The position numbers were made by a program, and so were the translations under genes. A stretch of 64,000 bases of DNA. It comes from an uncultured Flavobacteriaceae bacterium (lineage in GTDB: Bacteria > Bacteroidota > Bacteroidia > Flavobacteriales > Flavobacteriaceae). Shown here piece after piece: positions 36,369 through 45,896 of the stretch. Location of the stretch: contig CANKZQ010000004.1 in assembly GCA_947488345.1 (NCBI GenBank), forward strand, positions 186,001 through 250,000. Direction: 5' to 3'. Positions within the stretch are counted from its first letter, which is position 1, and every line of letters starts with the position of its first letter. A model generated the notes under the pieces. The model ran no database searches. It saw nothing but the letters and a program-made list of their open reading frames with translations, and was not told the DNA's origin.

Positions 36369-37043
36369 TTAATTTGAGGAACCATTGATAATAACCCCAT
36401 CTTGCATTTCTAATTTTCTATCTGTCATATTTGCCAATTCTTCATTATGTGTTACAATAACGAAAGTTTGATCAAATTCATCCCTCAATTTAAAAAATAA
36501 TTCATGCAAATTCTTTGCGGATGTTGAATCAAGATTTCCACTAGGCTCATCGGCAAAAATAACTTTTGGGTTATTAATAAGTGCTCGCGCAACAGCAACT
36601 CGTTGCTGTTCACCTCCCGAAAGTTCACTCGGCTTATGATCTATTCGATGAGACAATCCTAAAAACTCCAATAACTTTTTGGCCGCTTGTATCACTTCAT
36701 TTTTAGGCCTTTTGCCTATGAATCCAGGGATACATACATTTTCTAATGCGGTAAATTCAGGTAGTAGTTGATGAAACTGAAAAATAAAACCAATATGTTG
36801 ATTTCTAAATTGAGATAAATCCTTATCATTTAAATTCAGGATATGATTACCATTTAGAGTTAAGATGTTGTTGTCGGCAGGCGAGGGTTTATCTAGAGTT
36901 CCTAAAATTTGAAGCAGGGTTGTTTTACCAGCTCCAGATGGTCCTACAATAGCAATAACTTCTCCTTTTTTAATGTGAAGATTCACACCTTTTAAGACTT
37001 GTAAGTCGCCGTAATATTTAGTAATATTTTTTGCTTCAATCAT
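36369..37043 (-). CDS. LolD-like ABC transporter ATP-binding protein
   Basis: The 224-residue ATPase has Walker [17 protein letters not shown] near residue 33, a Q-loop [10 protein letters not shown], the signature [15 protein letters not shown] near residue 142, Walker [13 protein letters not shown] and the switch His in VIVTHNEE. This pattern is the MacB/LolD group, which powers either lipoprotein release or MacB-type export. No permease gene is adjacent in the window, so the partner must be elsewhere. LolD is the more likely identity because the gene stands alone as a short ATPase, but this is inferred. Confidence 0.87.
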   Translation of the reverse strand: MIEAKNITKYYGDLQVLKGVNLHIKKGEVIAIVGPSGAGKTTLLQILGTLDKPSPADNNILTLNGNHILNLNDKDLSQFRNQHIGFIFQFHQLLPEFTALENVCIPGFIGKRPKNEVIQAAKKLLEFLGLSHRIDHKPSELSGGEQQRVAVARALINNPKVIFADEPSGNLDSTSAKNLHELFFKLRDEFDQTFVIVTHNEELANMTDRKLEMQDGVIINGSSN

Positions 37044-37146
37044 TGTGAAAAAATAGATGATGTGAAAATAATCAAATTCGTTAGAATTAATAACACTTTT
37101 GTGTAAAGTTTATCCCAAAACCAAGGGATGTTTTCAAATGGTTTGT

Positions 37147-37154
37147 TATTTTTG
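37147..37154 (+). promoter_or_regulatory. Likely -7 box for sucC
   Basis: TATTTTTG matches the TAnnTTTG -7 consensus of Bacteroidota and would start transcription near 37160, about 20 bases before the sucC ATG. No good TTTG lies at the expected distance upstream, so only the -7 part is supported. Confidence 0.5.
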
Positions 37155-37180
37155 TCCTGACTTTATTCAAAAATTAACAA

Positions 37181-38374
37181 ATGAATTTACACGAATATCA
37201 AGGAAAAGAAATTTTAAACAGCTTTGGCGTTAGAATACAACGTGGTATAGTTGCACATAATCATAAAGAAGCTGTAGATGCAGCAAAACAATTAGCTACC
37301 GAGACAGGTACGGGCTGGTGGGTCATAAAAGCTCAAATTCATGCCGGTGGTCGTGGTAAAGGTGGTGGTGTTAAATTGGCTAAAAGTCTAGCCGAGGTTG
37401 AATCTATTTCGGAAGACATTATCGGTATGATGTTAAAAACACCTCAAACACCGCCCGAAGGAAAAAAAGTAAACCAAGTATTGATTGCAGAAGATGTATA
37501 TTACCCTGGTGATAATGAACCAGAAGAGTATTATATGTCTGTCTTATTGAATAGAGCGACCGGTAAGAATATGATCATGTATTCTACTGAAGGAGGTATG
37601 GATATTGAAACTGTTGCCGAAGAAACTCCTCATTTAATTTATACAGAAGAAATTGATCCTTTGATTGGATTATTGCCATTCCAAGCGCGAAAAGTAGCCT
37701 TTAATTTAGGTTTGTCTGGTGGTGCATTAAAAGAAATGGTAAAATTTGTCACAGCATTGTATACTGCATTTATAAAATCTGATTCTTCGATGTTTGAGAT
37801 CAACCCGGTGTTGAAAACATCTGATGATAAAATAATGGCAGTAGACGCGAAGGTTTCTTTAGATGAAAATGCCTTGTTTAAACATAAAGATTATGCAGAG
37901 ATGCGTGATTTACGCGAAGAGAATCCTATTGAAGTAGAAGCGAAGGCAGCTGGTTTAAATTATGTTGACCTTGACGGAAACGTAGGTTGTATGGTGAACG
38001 GTGCAGGCTTAGCAATGGGTACGATGGATTTAATTAAGCAAGCGGGTGGAGAACCAGCTAACTTTTTAGATGTGGGTGGAACTGCAGATGCAAAGCGTGT
38101 AGAGACGGCGTTTAGAATTATCTTAAAAGATGATAATGTGAAGGCTATTCTAGTTAATATTTTCGGTGGTATCGTACGTTGCGATCGTGTAGCGCAAGGT
38201 GTTGTTGATGCGTATACAAACATGGGAGATGCGATTAAAGTACCTATCATTGTGCGTTTGCAAGGAACCAATGCGAAAGAAGCAAAAGAATTGATCGATA
38301 ATAGCGGTATGGAAATTATTTCGGCTACAGAGTTTCAAGAAGCAGCTGATAAAGTTCAAGAAGTACTGTCTTAA
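37181..38374 (+). CDS. sucC: Succinyl-CoA synthetase (ADP-forming) beta subunit
   Basis: The 397-residue protein is the ATP-grasp subunit of the TCA-cycle enzyme that makes ATP or GTP from succinyl-CoA. It opens with MNLHEYQGKEILNSFGVRI and has QIHAGGRGKGGGVKLAKS near residue 45, FEINPVLKT near residue 203, and the CoA-ligase half with VNIFGGIVRCDRVAQGV near residue 325. The length and motifs are standard. The alpha-subunit gene sucD is not adjacent, unlike in many proteobacteria. It has its own -7 box and is followed by a strong hairpin terminator. Confidence 0.96.
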   Translation: MNLHEYQGKEILNSFGVRIQRGIVAHNHKEAVDAAKQLATETGTGWWVIKAQIHAGGRGKGGGVKLAKSLAEVESISEDIIGMMLKTPQTPPEGKKVNQVLIAEDVYYPGDNEPEEYYMSVLLNRATGKNMIMYSTEGGMDIETVAEETPHLIYTEEIDPLIGLLPFQARKVAFNLGLSGGALKEMVKFVTALYTAFIKSDSSMFEINPVLKTSDDKIMAVDAKVSLDENALFKHKDYAEMRDLREENPIEVEAKAAGLNYVDLDGNVGCMVNGAGLAMGTMDLIKQAGGEPANFLDVGGTADAKRVETAFRIILKDDNVKAILVNIFGGIVRCDRVAQGVVDAYTNMGDAIKVPIIVRLQGTNAKEAKELIDNSGMEIISATEFQEAADKVQEVLS

Positions 38375-38419
38375 TTTTTGTGACATTCTTCTAAAAATAG
38401 AAATTCAAATACATACATA

Positions 38420-38449
38420 AAAAAGAGCGACCATTTGGTCGCTCTTTTT
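38420..38449. terminator. Bidirectional hairpin terminator between sucC and the thioredoxin-like gene
   Basis: GAGCGACC and GGTCGCTC (38425-38432 and 38437-38444) form an 8-base stem with a 4-base loop, extended by A and T runs on both sides. It can end sucC transcription on the + strand and the convergent - strand gene, whose stop codon lies at the edge of the hairpin. Confidence 0.88.
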
Positions 38450-39173
38450 AATTTATCATAGTTTCTATTTCGGCTATAAGTTCACTACTTTTATAAATTG
38501 TTTTTCCTGATTGATCTTTGTAATTTATAATACCACTATCTACAAAGCGAATAACGCCTATTTTATCGATAAGCAAAATAACAGGGTAACTCATTGTACC
38601 GCTTATCTTGTCTGATTGGTAAAATTTCGCATCTAACAACATTTCAAAATTGAATTCTTCCTTTTTCAAAAAGTTGACTACTTTTTGTCGCTCTTCAAAA
38701 GTAATGGCTACAAAATTCATTTTATCTTGATACAAACTTTTGATTCGATTTAATTCGGGAATTTCTTTTCTACAGGGTGGACAAGTTGTGAACCATAAGT
38801 TTACAAGTGCTGGTTTTTTACTCGGATAACGAAACACTACTTGTTCGTTTTTTATATTTTTCAATGGAAAAGTTGGAAAAGGTTTATTCAATAAATTAAA
38901 TAGTTGATCACTTGGTTCAGCTCCAGGACGAAAATAGACAAAATTGACGCTGTAATAGGTAATCTCCTTAAGAACTTCCTTTTTCTTTACTCTATACTTA
39001 AATTTTAGCCGTTGTTTTTTATTCTTAGAAACCAGTTTTGCTTTTTTAGCCTCTTTTACTCTTACTTTAAATTCAGTTTTGGTTAACGTATCACCACGAA
39101 CAATATAATATTCTTGAGAATAGACATATTGATGAAAAGTAAAATATAATAAGGCAAAAAATATATTTTTCAT
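38448..39173 (-). CDS. Thioredoxin-like (TlpA/redoxin) periplasmic protein
   Basis: The 241-residue protein has an N-terminal hydrophobic signal (IFFALLYFTFHQYVYSQ), a basic helical region, and a thioredoxin-fold domain from about residue 90. The active site is TTCPPCRKE (CPPC) near residue 132, then LNRIKSLYQDKMNFVAITFE, and cis-Pro near SYPVILLID. It should act in thiol-disulfide exchange in the periplasm. It is separated by 20 bases from the upstream M14 gene, and the two are probably one operon. Whether it reduces or oxidises its target is unknown. Confidence 0.84.
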   Translation of the reverse strand: MKNIFFALLYFTFHQYVYSQEYYIVRGDTLTKTEFKVRVKEAKKAKLVSKNKKQRLKFKYRVKKKEVLKEITYYSVNFVYFRPGAEPSDQLFNLLNKPFPTFPLKNIKNEQVVFRYPSKKPALVNLWFTTCPPCRKEIPELNRIKSLYQDKMNFVAITFEERQKVVNFLKKEEFNFEMLLDAKFYQSDKISGTMSYPVILLIDKIGVIRFVDSGIINYKDQSGKTIYKSSELIAEIETMIN

Positions 39174-39193
39174 TTTCTTAAAACAGCAAAAAA

Positions 39194-41689
39194 CTACATA
39201 AACTTCCCAAAGAAAATGGCATTCATCATTAATTTATTAGTGCCATACCAAAAGGCTCTAAAGTTGGTATTGTCTGTGAATACAATGACTTTTCCACGTC
39301 CCATATTGGCTGTTTTAAAAGGTAAAGACCCCGATAATTGCTTGAGGTTCTCTTTAGAAATATAGCCACTCATCAAAGGTTTTTTTGTATACTGTAATGG
39401 GTTCTTATAAGTGCCAGAACTATCAGGTTTTACAAAAACAGTTGTATTTCTAAATAAGGCTATTTTAGGATCATTATAACCAAAGTTTATAGGGTGCGTT
39501 CTGTCGACATCAGCCTCAAAAATAGCACCTCCAATAAATTGTGCGCCTCTAAAATTTTGACGCTGGTCAAATGCTACATTCTTGGTTTCAGCTTTCGATT
39601 TTTTAAAATCTAATTTGATAAATTTATTTTTAGCCAACCACCGTAAACTGTTTCTGTAGCCTATCAATACGCCTCCATTTTGGACAAACGTTTTTAACTT
39701 TTTCTTACTAATGTTTAAGGTGTTCCCCGATGTATTTGGCATAATGATAGCCGTATAACTGCTTAAATTAGCTCGACTCAAATTACGAGTGCTTAGTTTG
39801 GTTACTGGAATATCATATCTCGTATCTAGCACATGCCATATTTCACCAGCATCATACGAGTTGATACCATCTCCAACTAATATGGCAATCTTCGGTTTTT
39901 TCAAGGCTCTAAAATTAGAACTTCCAAGATCTATACCTTCCGTCAATCCGGTATCTGCTGCATCAATATTGACACCTGTTTCTTTAGCGATTGTCATCAT
40001 CAACGAATACATTGCATTTGCATCTTTCTTCTGATTCTGCAACGGAATCATAATCGTTCCATAATCATATCTCTTCCCGTTTAGGGTAAACGGTTGCATA
40101 GCTACTTTTGCACGCAAACCTCTTTTTAACAGTTGATACAATGCTTTTGGCGTATAATATTCATCCCATTCGAACAGATAAGCATAGGTGCTTTTTGCGG
40201 ATACTTTTCCTTCTGGAAATGAGATATCCGTCACTTCACTTCCCATATTTGCAGTTGAAGAACTGTAGGCATAGTTAATATCAAAAGCCAATGGTAAGGT
40301 CCACGCAGAGACATCATAAAATAAACTATCTTGGAAACTTGTTCGTTTTTCAAACATTCCCTTAATCATACGATAGTTCGGTTGGTTCATCGGCACTACA
40401 TAGCTATGTTCTTTTTTAGAATTTTTGTGAAATTTAATCTTTTGACGTTGCAACATTTCAGCAAAATGAAATGTTTTTGCTTTATCCGCATCATCGCCAA
40501 AAACAATCGCCTTTGTTCTATCTTTTGAAATTTCTTTTTGAGCGTTTTTATAAAAATTACGCTGATAATTGAGTAGAGCAGTACGCATGTTTTTTCCAGC
40601 CCTCATTGTTGATAGCGCAGCCGTAAAATGATTTCGTATAGCAAAAGGAAAGGTCAATACACCATTATCACTATTTTGTGCATGTCCACGTGCACTTGCT
40701 TGCTCAAATAATATACCAATACCACCATTAATATCAGGAAAGGTTGATCCTTTACCATAATAAAAGTCATCAAAACTCTCTTCTGAATAGTAAAGCGATC
40801 CTATTTTGTCAAAAGCTTTTGCATGATAGGTCGCGATCTCTTTCGTAAGCTGTTGATTTAATTTTGGCGTTAATGGATGTGTTCTTGACGGAATACCAGG
40901 CTGAAAGAAAAAGGAAGCATTCGTTCCCATTTCATGGTGATCGGTTAAGATATTCGGTTTCCAATGATGAAAACTTCTAATACGTGCTTGAGATTCTGGT
41001 AACTGACTTACCAACCAGTCTCTATTCATATCAAACCAGTAGTGGTTTGTTCTTCCTCTTGGCCAAGCTTCGTCATATTCACGATCATTGTTGTCGCTTG
41101 TAATATTCTGATTTTTGTGTGTGTTTACCCATGAAGCAAATCTATTCAATCCGTCTGGATTATACGAGGGGTCAAATAAGATCACTGTGTTGTCCAACAA
41201 TTCGGTGATATAGGTTCCTTCTGCAGCCGCAAGATAATAGGCAACTAACAAACCCGCATTGGCACCACTCGGCTCATTACCATGAATCGAATACCCTTGA
41301 TAAATAACTAATGGCATATTTTCGACCACTGCTGATGAGGAATTAGATGCATCTGAAAGTTTGAGATGTTCACTTCTGATGCTCTCTAAATTTTGATGGT
41401 TTTTTGGAGAAGTAATGGTGAGTAATAGTAAAGGTCTACCTTCATAGGTGGTACCTCGGTTTTCAATAGAGATTCTATCTGAAGTTTTAGCTAAAGCCTT
41501 CATATATTCTGCTAGCTTGTCATGTGATACATGCCATTCACCAACTTGATACCCTAATACACTCTCTGGAGTTGGTATATTTTTATCATAGGATGTGTCT
41601 TGAGGGAGATAATAACTTAAATCAACTTTTTGAGCATTTGCCGAAAAAAACAGGCAACATAAGGTGAGTAGTGAAAGAAATCTTTTCAT
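39194..41689 (-). CDS. M14-family zinc carboxypeptidase, secreted
   Basis: The 831-residue protein has a signal peptide (MKRFLSLLTLCCLFFSANAQ) and an M14-type catalytic domain. HGNEPSGANAG near residue 133 contributes zinc ligands His and Glu, LFDPSYNPDG and TNHYWFDMNRDW bind the substrate, TDHHEMGTNASFFFQPG near residue 252 gives the third ligand, and LFEQASARG near residue 329 carries the probable catalytic Glu. A large C-terminal part of about 450 residues follows, including a glutamine-amidotransferase-like fold from about residue 600 (IAILVGDGINSYDAGEIWHV). It acts outside the inner membrane on peptides. No T9SS tail is seen. Confidence 0.89.
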   Translation of the reverse strand: MKRFLSLLTLCCLFFSANAQKVDLSYYLPQDTSYDKNIPTPESVLGYQVGEWHVSHDKLAEYMKALAKTSDRISIENRGTTYEGRPLLLLTITSPKNHQNLESIRSEHLKLSDASNSSSAVVENMPLVIYQGYSIHGNEPSGANAGLLVAYYLAAAEGTYITELLDNTVILFDPSYNPDGLNRFASWVNTHKNQNITSDNNDREYDEAWPRGRTNHYWFDMNRDWLVSQLPESQARIRSFHHWKPNILTDHHEMGTNASFFFQPGIPSRTHPLTPKLNQQLTKEIATYHAKAFDKIGSLYYSEESFDDFYYGKGSTFPDINGGIGILFEQASARGHAQNSDNGVLTFPFAIRNHFTAALSTMRAGKNMRTALLNYQRNFYKNAQKEISKDRTKAIVFGDDADKAKTFHFAEMLQRQKIKFHKNSKKEHSYVVPMNQPNYRMIKGMFEKRTSFQDSLFYDVSAWTLPLAFDINYAYSSSTANMGSEVTDISFPEGKVSAKSTYAYLFEWDEYYTPKALYQLLKRGLRAKVAMQPFTLNGKRYDYGTIMIPLQNQKKDANAMYSLMMTIAKETGVNIDAADTGLTEGIDLGSSNFRALKKPKIAILVGDGINSYDAGEIWHVLDTRYDIPVTKLSTRNLSRANLSSYTAIIMPNTSGNTLNISKKKLKTFVQNGGVLIGYRNSLRWLAKNKFIKLDFKKSKAETKNVAFDQRQNFRGAQFIGGAIFEADVDRTHPINFGYNDPKIALFRNTTVFVKPDSSGTYKNPLQYTKKPLMSGYISKENLKQLSGSLPFKTANMGRGKVIVFTDNTNFRAFWYGTNKLMMNAIFFGKFM

Positions 41690-41760
41690 GGAATTGTATA
41701 GGTTAAATGATTGATTAAAATTAACGTTTAAAGTTGAACTGTCAAAATGATAGATTCAAT

Positions 41761-41792
41761 AAAAAAAGCCCCAACGAAAGTTGAGGCTTTTA
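41761..41792 (-). terminator. Hairpin terminator after the DUF2911 operon
   Basis: Read on the - strand, a GCCTCAAC/GTTGGGGC stem with one G-U pair and a 4-base loop is followed by seven T residues. It lies just after the stop of the DUF2911 lipoprotein gene and before the M14 gene, separating the two transcription units. Confidence 0.82.
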
Positions 41793-41806
41793 TACTCTTA
41801 ACAATT

Positions 41807-42304
41807 TTATTTAGTGCTTATCGGAATAGAAAGTCTAGCTTTTTCCCAAGCAAAATCTAAGGAAGCTTTTCCAACACTGAATTGCATCGCTTCTTGAACA
41901 TCGTTGACAAAAGTTGGAGCCACTTTTACTCGTACAACATCATTTGTCGCACTGTATTTATTGGAACCCCAAGCATTGTTTACTGAGCTAAAAACGGTTA
42001 TCCATTCACCATCCTTATTTGGAATAATGAAGAAACCATATTTACCAGCTTTTAGTGTTTTACCACCAATGGTTACATCCTTATCGAAAGAAACTGTGGT
42101 GTTTTCATTAGCGCCTGCGCGCCATACTTTTCCGTATGGCACAAGACCTCCCCAAATGGCACGACCCTTTACACTAGGCGAACCATAATCAGCAGTGACA
42201 GTCGTTTCACTAATAGTGCCTTTCGCCTCTTTCCGAGGACTTTTTTGTGCACAACTAATTGAAGTTACGAGCACAAACAATAATAATAATTTGAATTTTT
42301 GCAT
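41807..42304 (-). CDS. DUF2911 family lipoprotein
   Basis: The 165-residue protein belongs to DUF2911. The ATG at 42304 starts a typical lipoprotein signal (MQKFKLLLLFVLVTSISC), with the lipobox Cys at residue 18. A start at 42331 would add nine residues and overlap the previous gene, and is not preferred. DUF2911 motifs TVTADYGSPSVKGRAIWGGL and PYGKVWRAGANENTTVSFDK are clear. The function of the family is unknown. It is seven bases downstream of a second DUF2911 gene, so the two are a tandem pair from duplication; this copy lacks the long tail of its neighbour. Confidence 0.86.
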   Translation of the reverse strand: MQKFKLLLLFVLVTSISCAQKSPRKEAKGTISETTVTADYGSPSVKGRAIWGGLVPYGKVWRAGANENTTVSFDKDVTIGGKTLKAGKYGFFIIPNKDGEWITVFSSVNNAWGSNKYSATNDVVRVKVAPTFVNDVQEAMQFSVGKASLDFAWEKARLSIPISTK

Positions 42305-42311
42305 ACTATTT

Positions 42312-43151
42312 TTATTTAGACCATTCAGCAATGGATTCTTTATTCATTTTTACATAATTGGCATTACCAGCAGCTTCCGCTAAGGCCATAGATTTTTTAG
42401 CCGCTTCAATAGCACCTTTTTTATCTTTCATAGCGGCATGCACTAAAGATTTCTCTCTCATCATCCAAAAAGCTTTTTTATTTAATTCAGTGGCTTTTGT
42501 TACCCATACTAATGCTTGTTTTAAATCTTTACCATTTTTTCTATAGTAACTGGCTGCGTTAAAGTAGTCGTTCGCTGAAGGACCGCTCATCACAGCTTCA
42601 ATGCTTTTAGAGGCAATCGCATCAGTAGGTACTGTAAAAGGAACACCGATGTAGGTGTTTTCCCACATAATACCAATAGAAGCACCATTATCAGTCATAT
42701 CATCAAAAGTGATGGTAAACGTTTCTATGGGCATTGGTATTGGGTAAGGTTTTATCGTAGTTTTCAGTGCAACTTTACTGTCGTCCCAATTTCTTGGAGC
42801 ACCACCACCAGCGTATTCAGTATAGAAATATACTTCCCACGCTTCTTGATTAGGCTTCGTAAAAATTGCATACGTTCCTTTTTTCAATGTTTTTCCGTCA
42901 ATGGTAACGTCATCACCGAAGGTAATTTTAGTTCGGGCATTGGCACCTGTGCGCCAAACAACATCCCAGGCTTCAAGACCTCCGAATATTTTTCTTCCTT
43001 TCATAGAAGGACGAGAATATTCTACACTAACGTCGGTTAAACCAACAACTTGCGTCACTTTCGAAAATGGACTAGGAGCGGGTGTAGAAATTTGTGCATT
43101 CGCACTTAATATTCCTGCAAATAGGAATAAAAACAATAATTTTTTAAACAT
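42312..43151 (-). CDS. DUF2911 protein with a C-terminal TPR-like tail
   Basis: The 279-residue protein has a signal peptide (FKKLLFLFLFAGILSANAQ), a DUF2911 domain with VEYSRPSMKGRKIFGGLEAW and VWRTGANARTKITFGDDV, and a helical C-terminal part from about residue 190 (NDYFNAASYYRKNGKDLKQA and following) that resembles TPR repeats. It has a perfect TAnnTTTG box upstream and is followed by the lipoprotein paralogue. It is exported to the periplasm or beyond. Its activity is unknown. Confidence 0.87.
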   Translation of the reverse strand: MFKKLLFLFLFAGILSANAQISTPAPSPFSKVTQVVGLTDVSVEYSRPSMKGRKIFGGLEAWDVVWRTGANARTKITFGDDVTIDGKTLKKGTYAIFTKPNQEAWEVYFYTEYAGGGAPRNWDDSKVALKTTIKPYPIPMPIETFTITFDDMTDNGASIGIMWENTYIGVPFTVPTDAIASKSIEAVMSGPSANDYFNAASYYRKNGKDLKQALVWVTKATELNKKAFWMMREKSLVHAAMKDKKGAIEAAKKSMALAEAAGNANYVKMNKESIAEWSK

Positions 43152-43179
43152 GGTTATAAATTTAGAATTTTAAGTGTCT

Positions 43180-43187
43180 CAAAGATA
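43180..43187 (-). promoter_or_regulatory. -7 box of the DUF2911 operon
   Basis: Read on the - strand this is TATCTTTG, an exact TAnnTTTG match, with the expected start site near 43173 and about 20 bases before the ATG at 43151. No clear TTTG at the -33 distance. A short palindrome (AAAGGT and ACCTTT, 43192-43205) lies just upstream and could be an operator. Confidence 0.5.
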
Positions 43188-43225
43188 CTATAAAGGTTCA
43201 CCTTTGAGAAGTCTTTAACTTTTCT

Positions 43226-44863
43226 TTAACTATATCTACGCTTTCTTAAAAAAGTAAAAATAAGTCCGAAAAGTCCCAGGATAATAACCGGAGCTAAAAC
43301 ATTGATAAATTGCCATTTAGTTCTGTTTGCAATGACTTTTTGTTTATCCAAGAATTGTAGTTCAATAGTTTTAGACCGAAGTTCTATCAAACCAGAATCA
43401 TCTAACAAATAATTCACCGCATTTAATAAGAAGGTCTTATTACCATATTGCTGATTTGTCCACTTATCTAACCCTAGTTCAAGTGGTTGTCCTTGGTGCA
43501 CTTGATTGGCGATAATATCTCCGTCTGATATTAAGATCATTTTATTTTGTACGCTCTCAGATTTATGTGCATCACTTTTAAAAGGTTGTACTCTGTTGGT
43601 ATAGGCAGATTTGAATTGTCCTTCTAATAATATACCGAGTATTTTGTCACCATTATTATAATCGGCAGGAACAGGTTTTTTCGAAATTTCTTCGAGCGCA
43701 ATAATCTTAGGCGTTCCTTGAGGTTTAGAAAGTGGAGAGCTTTGTAATAATACAGTTTTGCTAATACCATTTTTTAAGGTATCAATTGTGCTGGCAAACT
43801 TAAGATTTACCGCTTCGATATTCATGGTAATAGGATGTTCATTTTTAGAATTTATAACAGGATGATACTGCCATAAAAAATCTTGAAACTGCGTTTGACC
43901 ACCAACGTTGCCGGCAGCTAATCGAATCGTTGAGCTGTACATATCTTTGATGACATCATAATTCAAGCGTACACCATAACTAAAGAGTAAATCCGTAATA
44001 TTTAGATCTCGGTTGTAGGCGAGTGTTTCACCTGTATTCATCAAGCTGTCGACTTCAGCTACAATATTATCGACGAGCCATAATGATTTACCGCCATTGA
44101 TAATATATTGATCTAACGTAAACTTTTCTTCTTCACTAAATTTTTCCGTTGGTTTTGCAATAATGGATAAATCGTATTTTTTTAATAGTTCTAAGGTGCG
44201 TTGCGGATTGTTTTGAACAGAATCTAAGGTAAAGGGCGCTAATCTGTAATATTCGCTCAATTTTCTTAGAAAACTTACCACATAAATATCATCTAACTCA
44301 CCATTACCTTTTATAATCGCAATAGTTTGTTTCTTTTCGGAGGAAACTTTATGTAAGGCATCGGCAAAAGCATATTCTAAGTTCTGAATAGAACTTTGCA
44401 ACTGCTGTTCTTGCGTACTTGTAGTTTGAGTTGCGAGCAATGATACATTTTCAACCTTGTTTTTATAAGATATTGTTGCCCAGGGAAATATGATTGTTTC
44501 AGAAACATTACCGGCTTCCTGTGTTGAGAGTCTGCTAGGTTGCAAACCTGCTTCTATGAGTTCTTCTGCTTTGTCGAGCGGGTTTATAAAGCGAAACTTA
44601 ATATTAGAATTAAGTGCCTTTAGCTCTTCTAAATGTTGACGTGTTTCGGTTTGTAAACGTTTAAACTCTGATGGAAAATCACCTTCAAGATAAACATTTA
44701 CATTAATCGGATTATCAATTGTAGAGAGAATATTTTGAGTAGTTTCAGAAAGTGTATAACGATTGTCGCTTGTTAAGTCAAAACGCTGATAAAATGAACT
44801 TGAAAGTACATTTATAATGGCTAACACCACACCTAGAACTATTATTTGAGTGTACTTTTTCAT
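43226..44863 (-). CDS. gldG: Gliding-motility ABC transporter auxiliary protein GldG
   Basis: The 545-residue protein matches GldG: an N-terminal membrane segment (VVLAIINVLSSSFY), TIDNPINVNVYLEGDFPSEF near residue 49, a periplasmic ABC-auxiliary domain with QSSIQNLEYAFADALHKV and TIAIIKGNGELDDIYV near residue 180, and a C-terminal helix ending in FTFLRKRRYS. With GldF and the ATPase GldA (not in the window) it forms a complex needed for gliding in this phylum. It starts three bases after gldF and closes the four-gene operon. Confidence 0.95.
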   Translation of the reverse strand: MKKYTQIIVLGVVLAIINVLSSSFYQRFDLTSDNRYTLSETTQNILSTIDNPINVNVYLEGDFPSEFKRLQTETRQHLEELKALNSNIKFRFINPLDKAEELIEAGLQPSRLSTQEAGNVSETIIFPWATISYKNKVENVSLLATQTTSTQEQQLQSSIQNLEYAFADALHKVSSEKKQTIAIIKGNGELDDIYVVSFLRKLSEYYRLAPFTLDSVQNNPQRTLELLKKYDLSIIAKPTEKFSEEEKFTLDQYIINGGKSLWLVDNIVAEVDSLMNTGETLAYNRDLNITDLLFSYGVRLNYDVIKDMYSSTIRLAAGNVGGQTQFQDFLWQYHPVINSKNEHPITMNIEAVNLKFASTIDTLKNGISKTVLLQSSPLSKPQGTPKIIALEEISKKPVPADYNNGDKILGILLEGQFKSAYTNRVQPFKSDAHKSESVQNKMILISDGDIIANQVHQGQPLELGLDKWTNQQYGNKTFLLNAVNYLLDDSGLIELRSKTIELQFLDKQKVIANRTKWQFINVLAPVIILGLFGLIFTFLRKRRYS

Positions 44864-44865
44864 AA

Positions 44866-45579
44866 CTATTCTTGTGTTAGTTTTAACTTGGTTAAGAATA
44901 AAAAGAAAAGTGTGATGCTTACAAAATAGATCAAATCCCTAGAATCTATAACCCCACGACTTATACTGTCAAAATGTGATTTCATGCCGAAATTCTCAAT
45001 ACCATCGATGATATTAAAATCCGCGAAAGCGTCAAAACCGAAATACATAAGAAAACAAATAATGACTGCGAGGATGAAGGCTACAATCTGATTGCTAGAA
45101 AGGGTAGAGGTAAAGAGTCCAATACTGGTATAGGCACTTGCTAAAAATAAGAGCCCTATATAAGAACCTATAGTACTTCCAGAATCTAAACTGCCTATCT
45201 CACCACCCAATGTGTTGATACTAATCGTGTATATAAGTGTTGGAATTAGTGCTAATACGATTAAAGTCAGCGCTCCAAAAAACTTTCCGTTGACAATTTG
45301 CCAATTCGTGACTGGCTTTGTTTTTAAGATTTCAATGGTACCCAATCTAAACTCATCTGAAAAACTACGCATGGTAATCGCCGGAATAAGAAATATAAAA
45401 AACCAGGGCACAATGAAGAAAAAACTGTTTAAATCGGCAAAACCGGCATCTAGAATATTGAAATCACCTTTGAAAATCCATAAGAAGAGACCGTTGGTAA
45501 TTAAGAAAACACCGATCACTAAGTAGCCAATAGGTGAAGAGAAAAATGAATTGAGTTCTTTTTTTAATATCGCAAACAT
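44866..45579 (-). CDS. gldF: Gliding-motility ABC permease GldF
   Basis: The 237-residue permease has six membrane segments of the ABC-2 type. It opens with FAILKKELNSFFSSPIGYLV and includes FRLGTIEILKTKPVTNWQIV near residue 77 in a cytoplasmic loop, a common feature of this family. It pairs with GldG, three bases downstream, and requires GldA. It lies 21 bases after a small monooxygenase-like gene. Motility itself cannot be inferred with certainty since other gld genes lie outside the window. Confidence 0.94.
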   Translation of the reverse strand: MFAILKKELNSFFSSPIGYLVIGVFLITNGLFLWIFKGDFNILDAGFADLNSFFFIVPWFFIFLIPAITMRSFSDEFRLGTIEILKTKPVTNWQIVNGKFFGALTLIVLALIPTLIYTISINTLGGEIGSLDSGSTIGSYIGLLFLASAYTSIGLFTSTLSSNQIVAFILAVIICFLMYFGFDAFADFNIIDGIENFGMKSHFDSISRGVIDSRDLIYFVSITLFFLFLTKLKLTQE

Positions 45580-45600
45580 TGTTTTATTTTACCTCATTTT

Positions 45601-45894
45601 TTAATTAATCACTACCTTATCTACACTCCACGCTTCAGGCTTATCACTGAACAACACTTTTGTTTTCGCCCAAACGCCCCTGAATAAATCAGAGTTTCTA
45701 TAACTTTCTAAGTTGCTTTCTTCTTGCCAATAACTATAGGTGAAAAATATAGCGGGATTGGTTTTGTCTCTATATAATTCTAATAATTCACAACCATCAG
45801 AATTACGTATTTTATCTTTGTTTTTATCGAAAACAGACAAAAATAAATCAATTTTGTCAACTTCAAAAGTCATTTTTACAATTCTAACGAACAT
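45601..45894 (-). CDS. Antibiotic biosynthesis monooxygenase (ABM)-like small protein
   Basis: The 97-residue protein has the ferredoxin-like ABM pattern: FVRIVKMTFEVDKIDLFLSV, then GCELLELYRDKTNPAIFFTY and SYWQEESNLESYRNSDLFRG. Such proteins form dimers; some are quinol monooxygenases and others have unknown tasks. It sits between the SAM-hydrolase-family gene (two bases) and gldF (21 bases), so it is part of the same operon. The link with gliding is positional and its substrate is unknown. Confidence 0.82.
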   Translation of the reverse strand: MFVRIVKMTFEVDKIDLFLSVFDKNKDKIRNSDGCELLELYRDKTNPAIFFTYSYWQEESNLESYRNSDLFRGVWAKTKVLFSDKPEAWSVDKVVIN

Positions 45895-45896
45895 AT

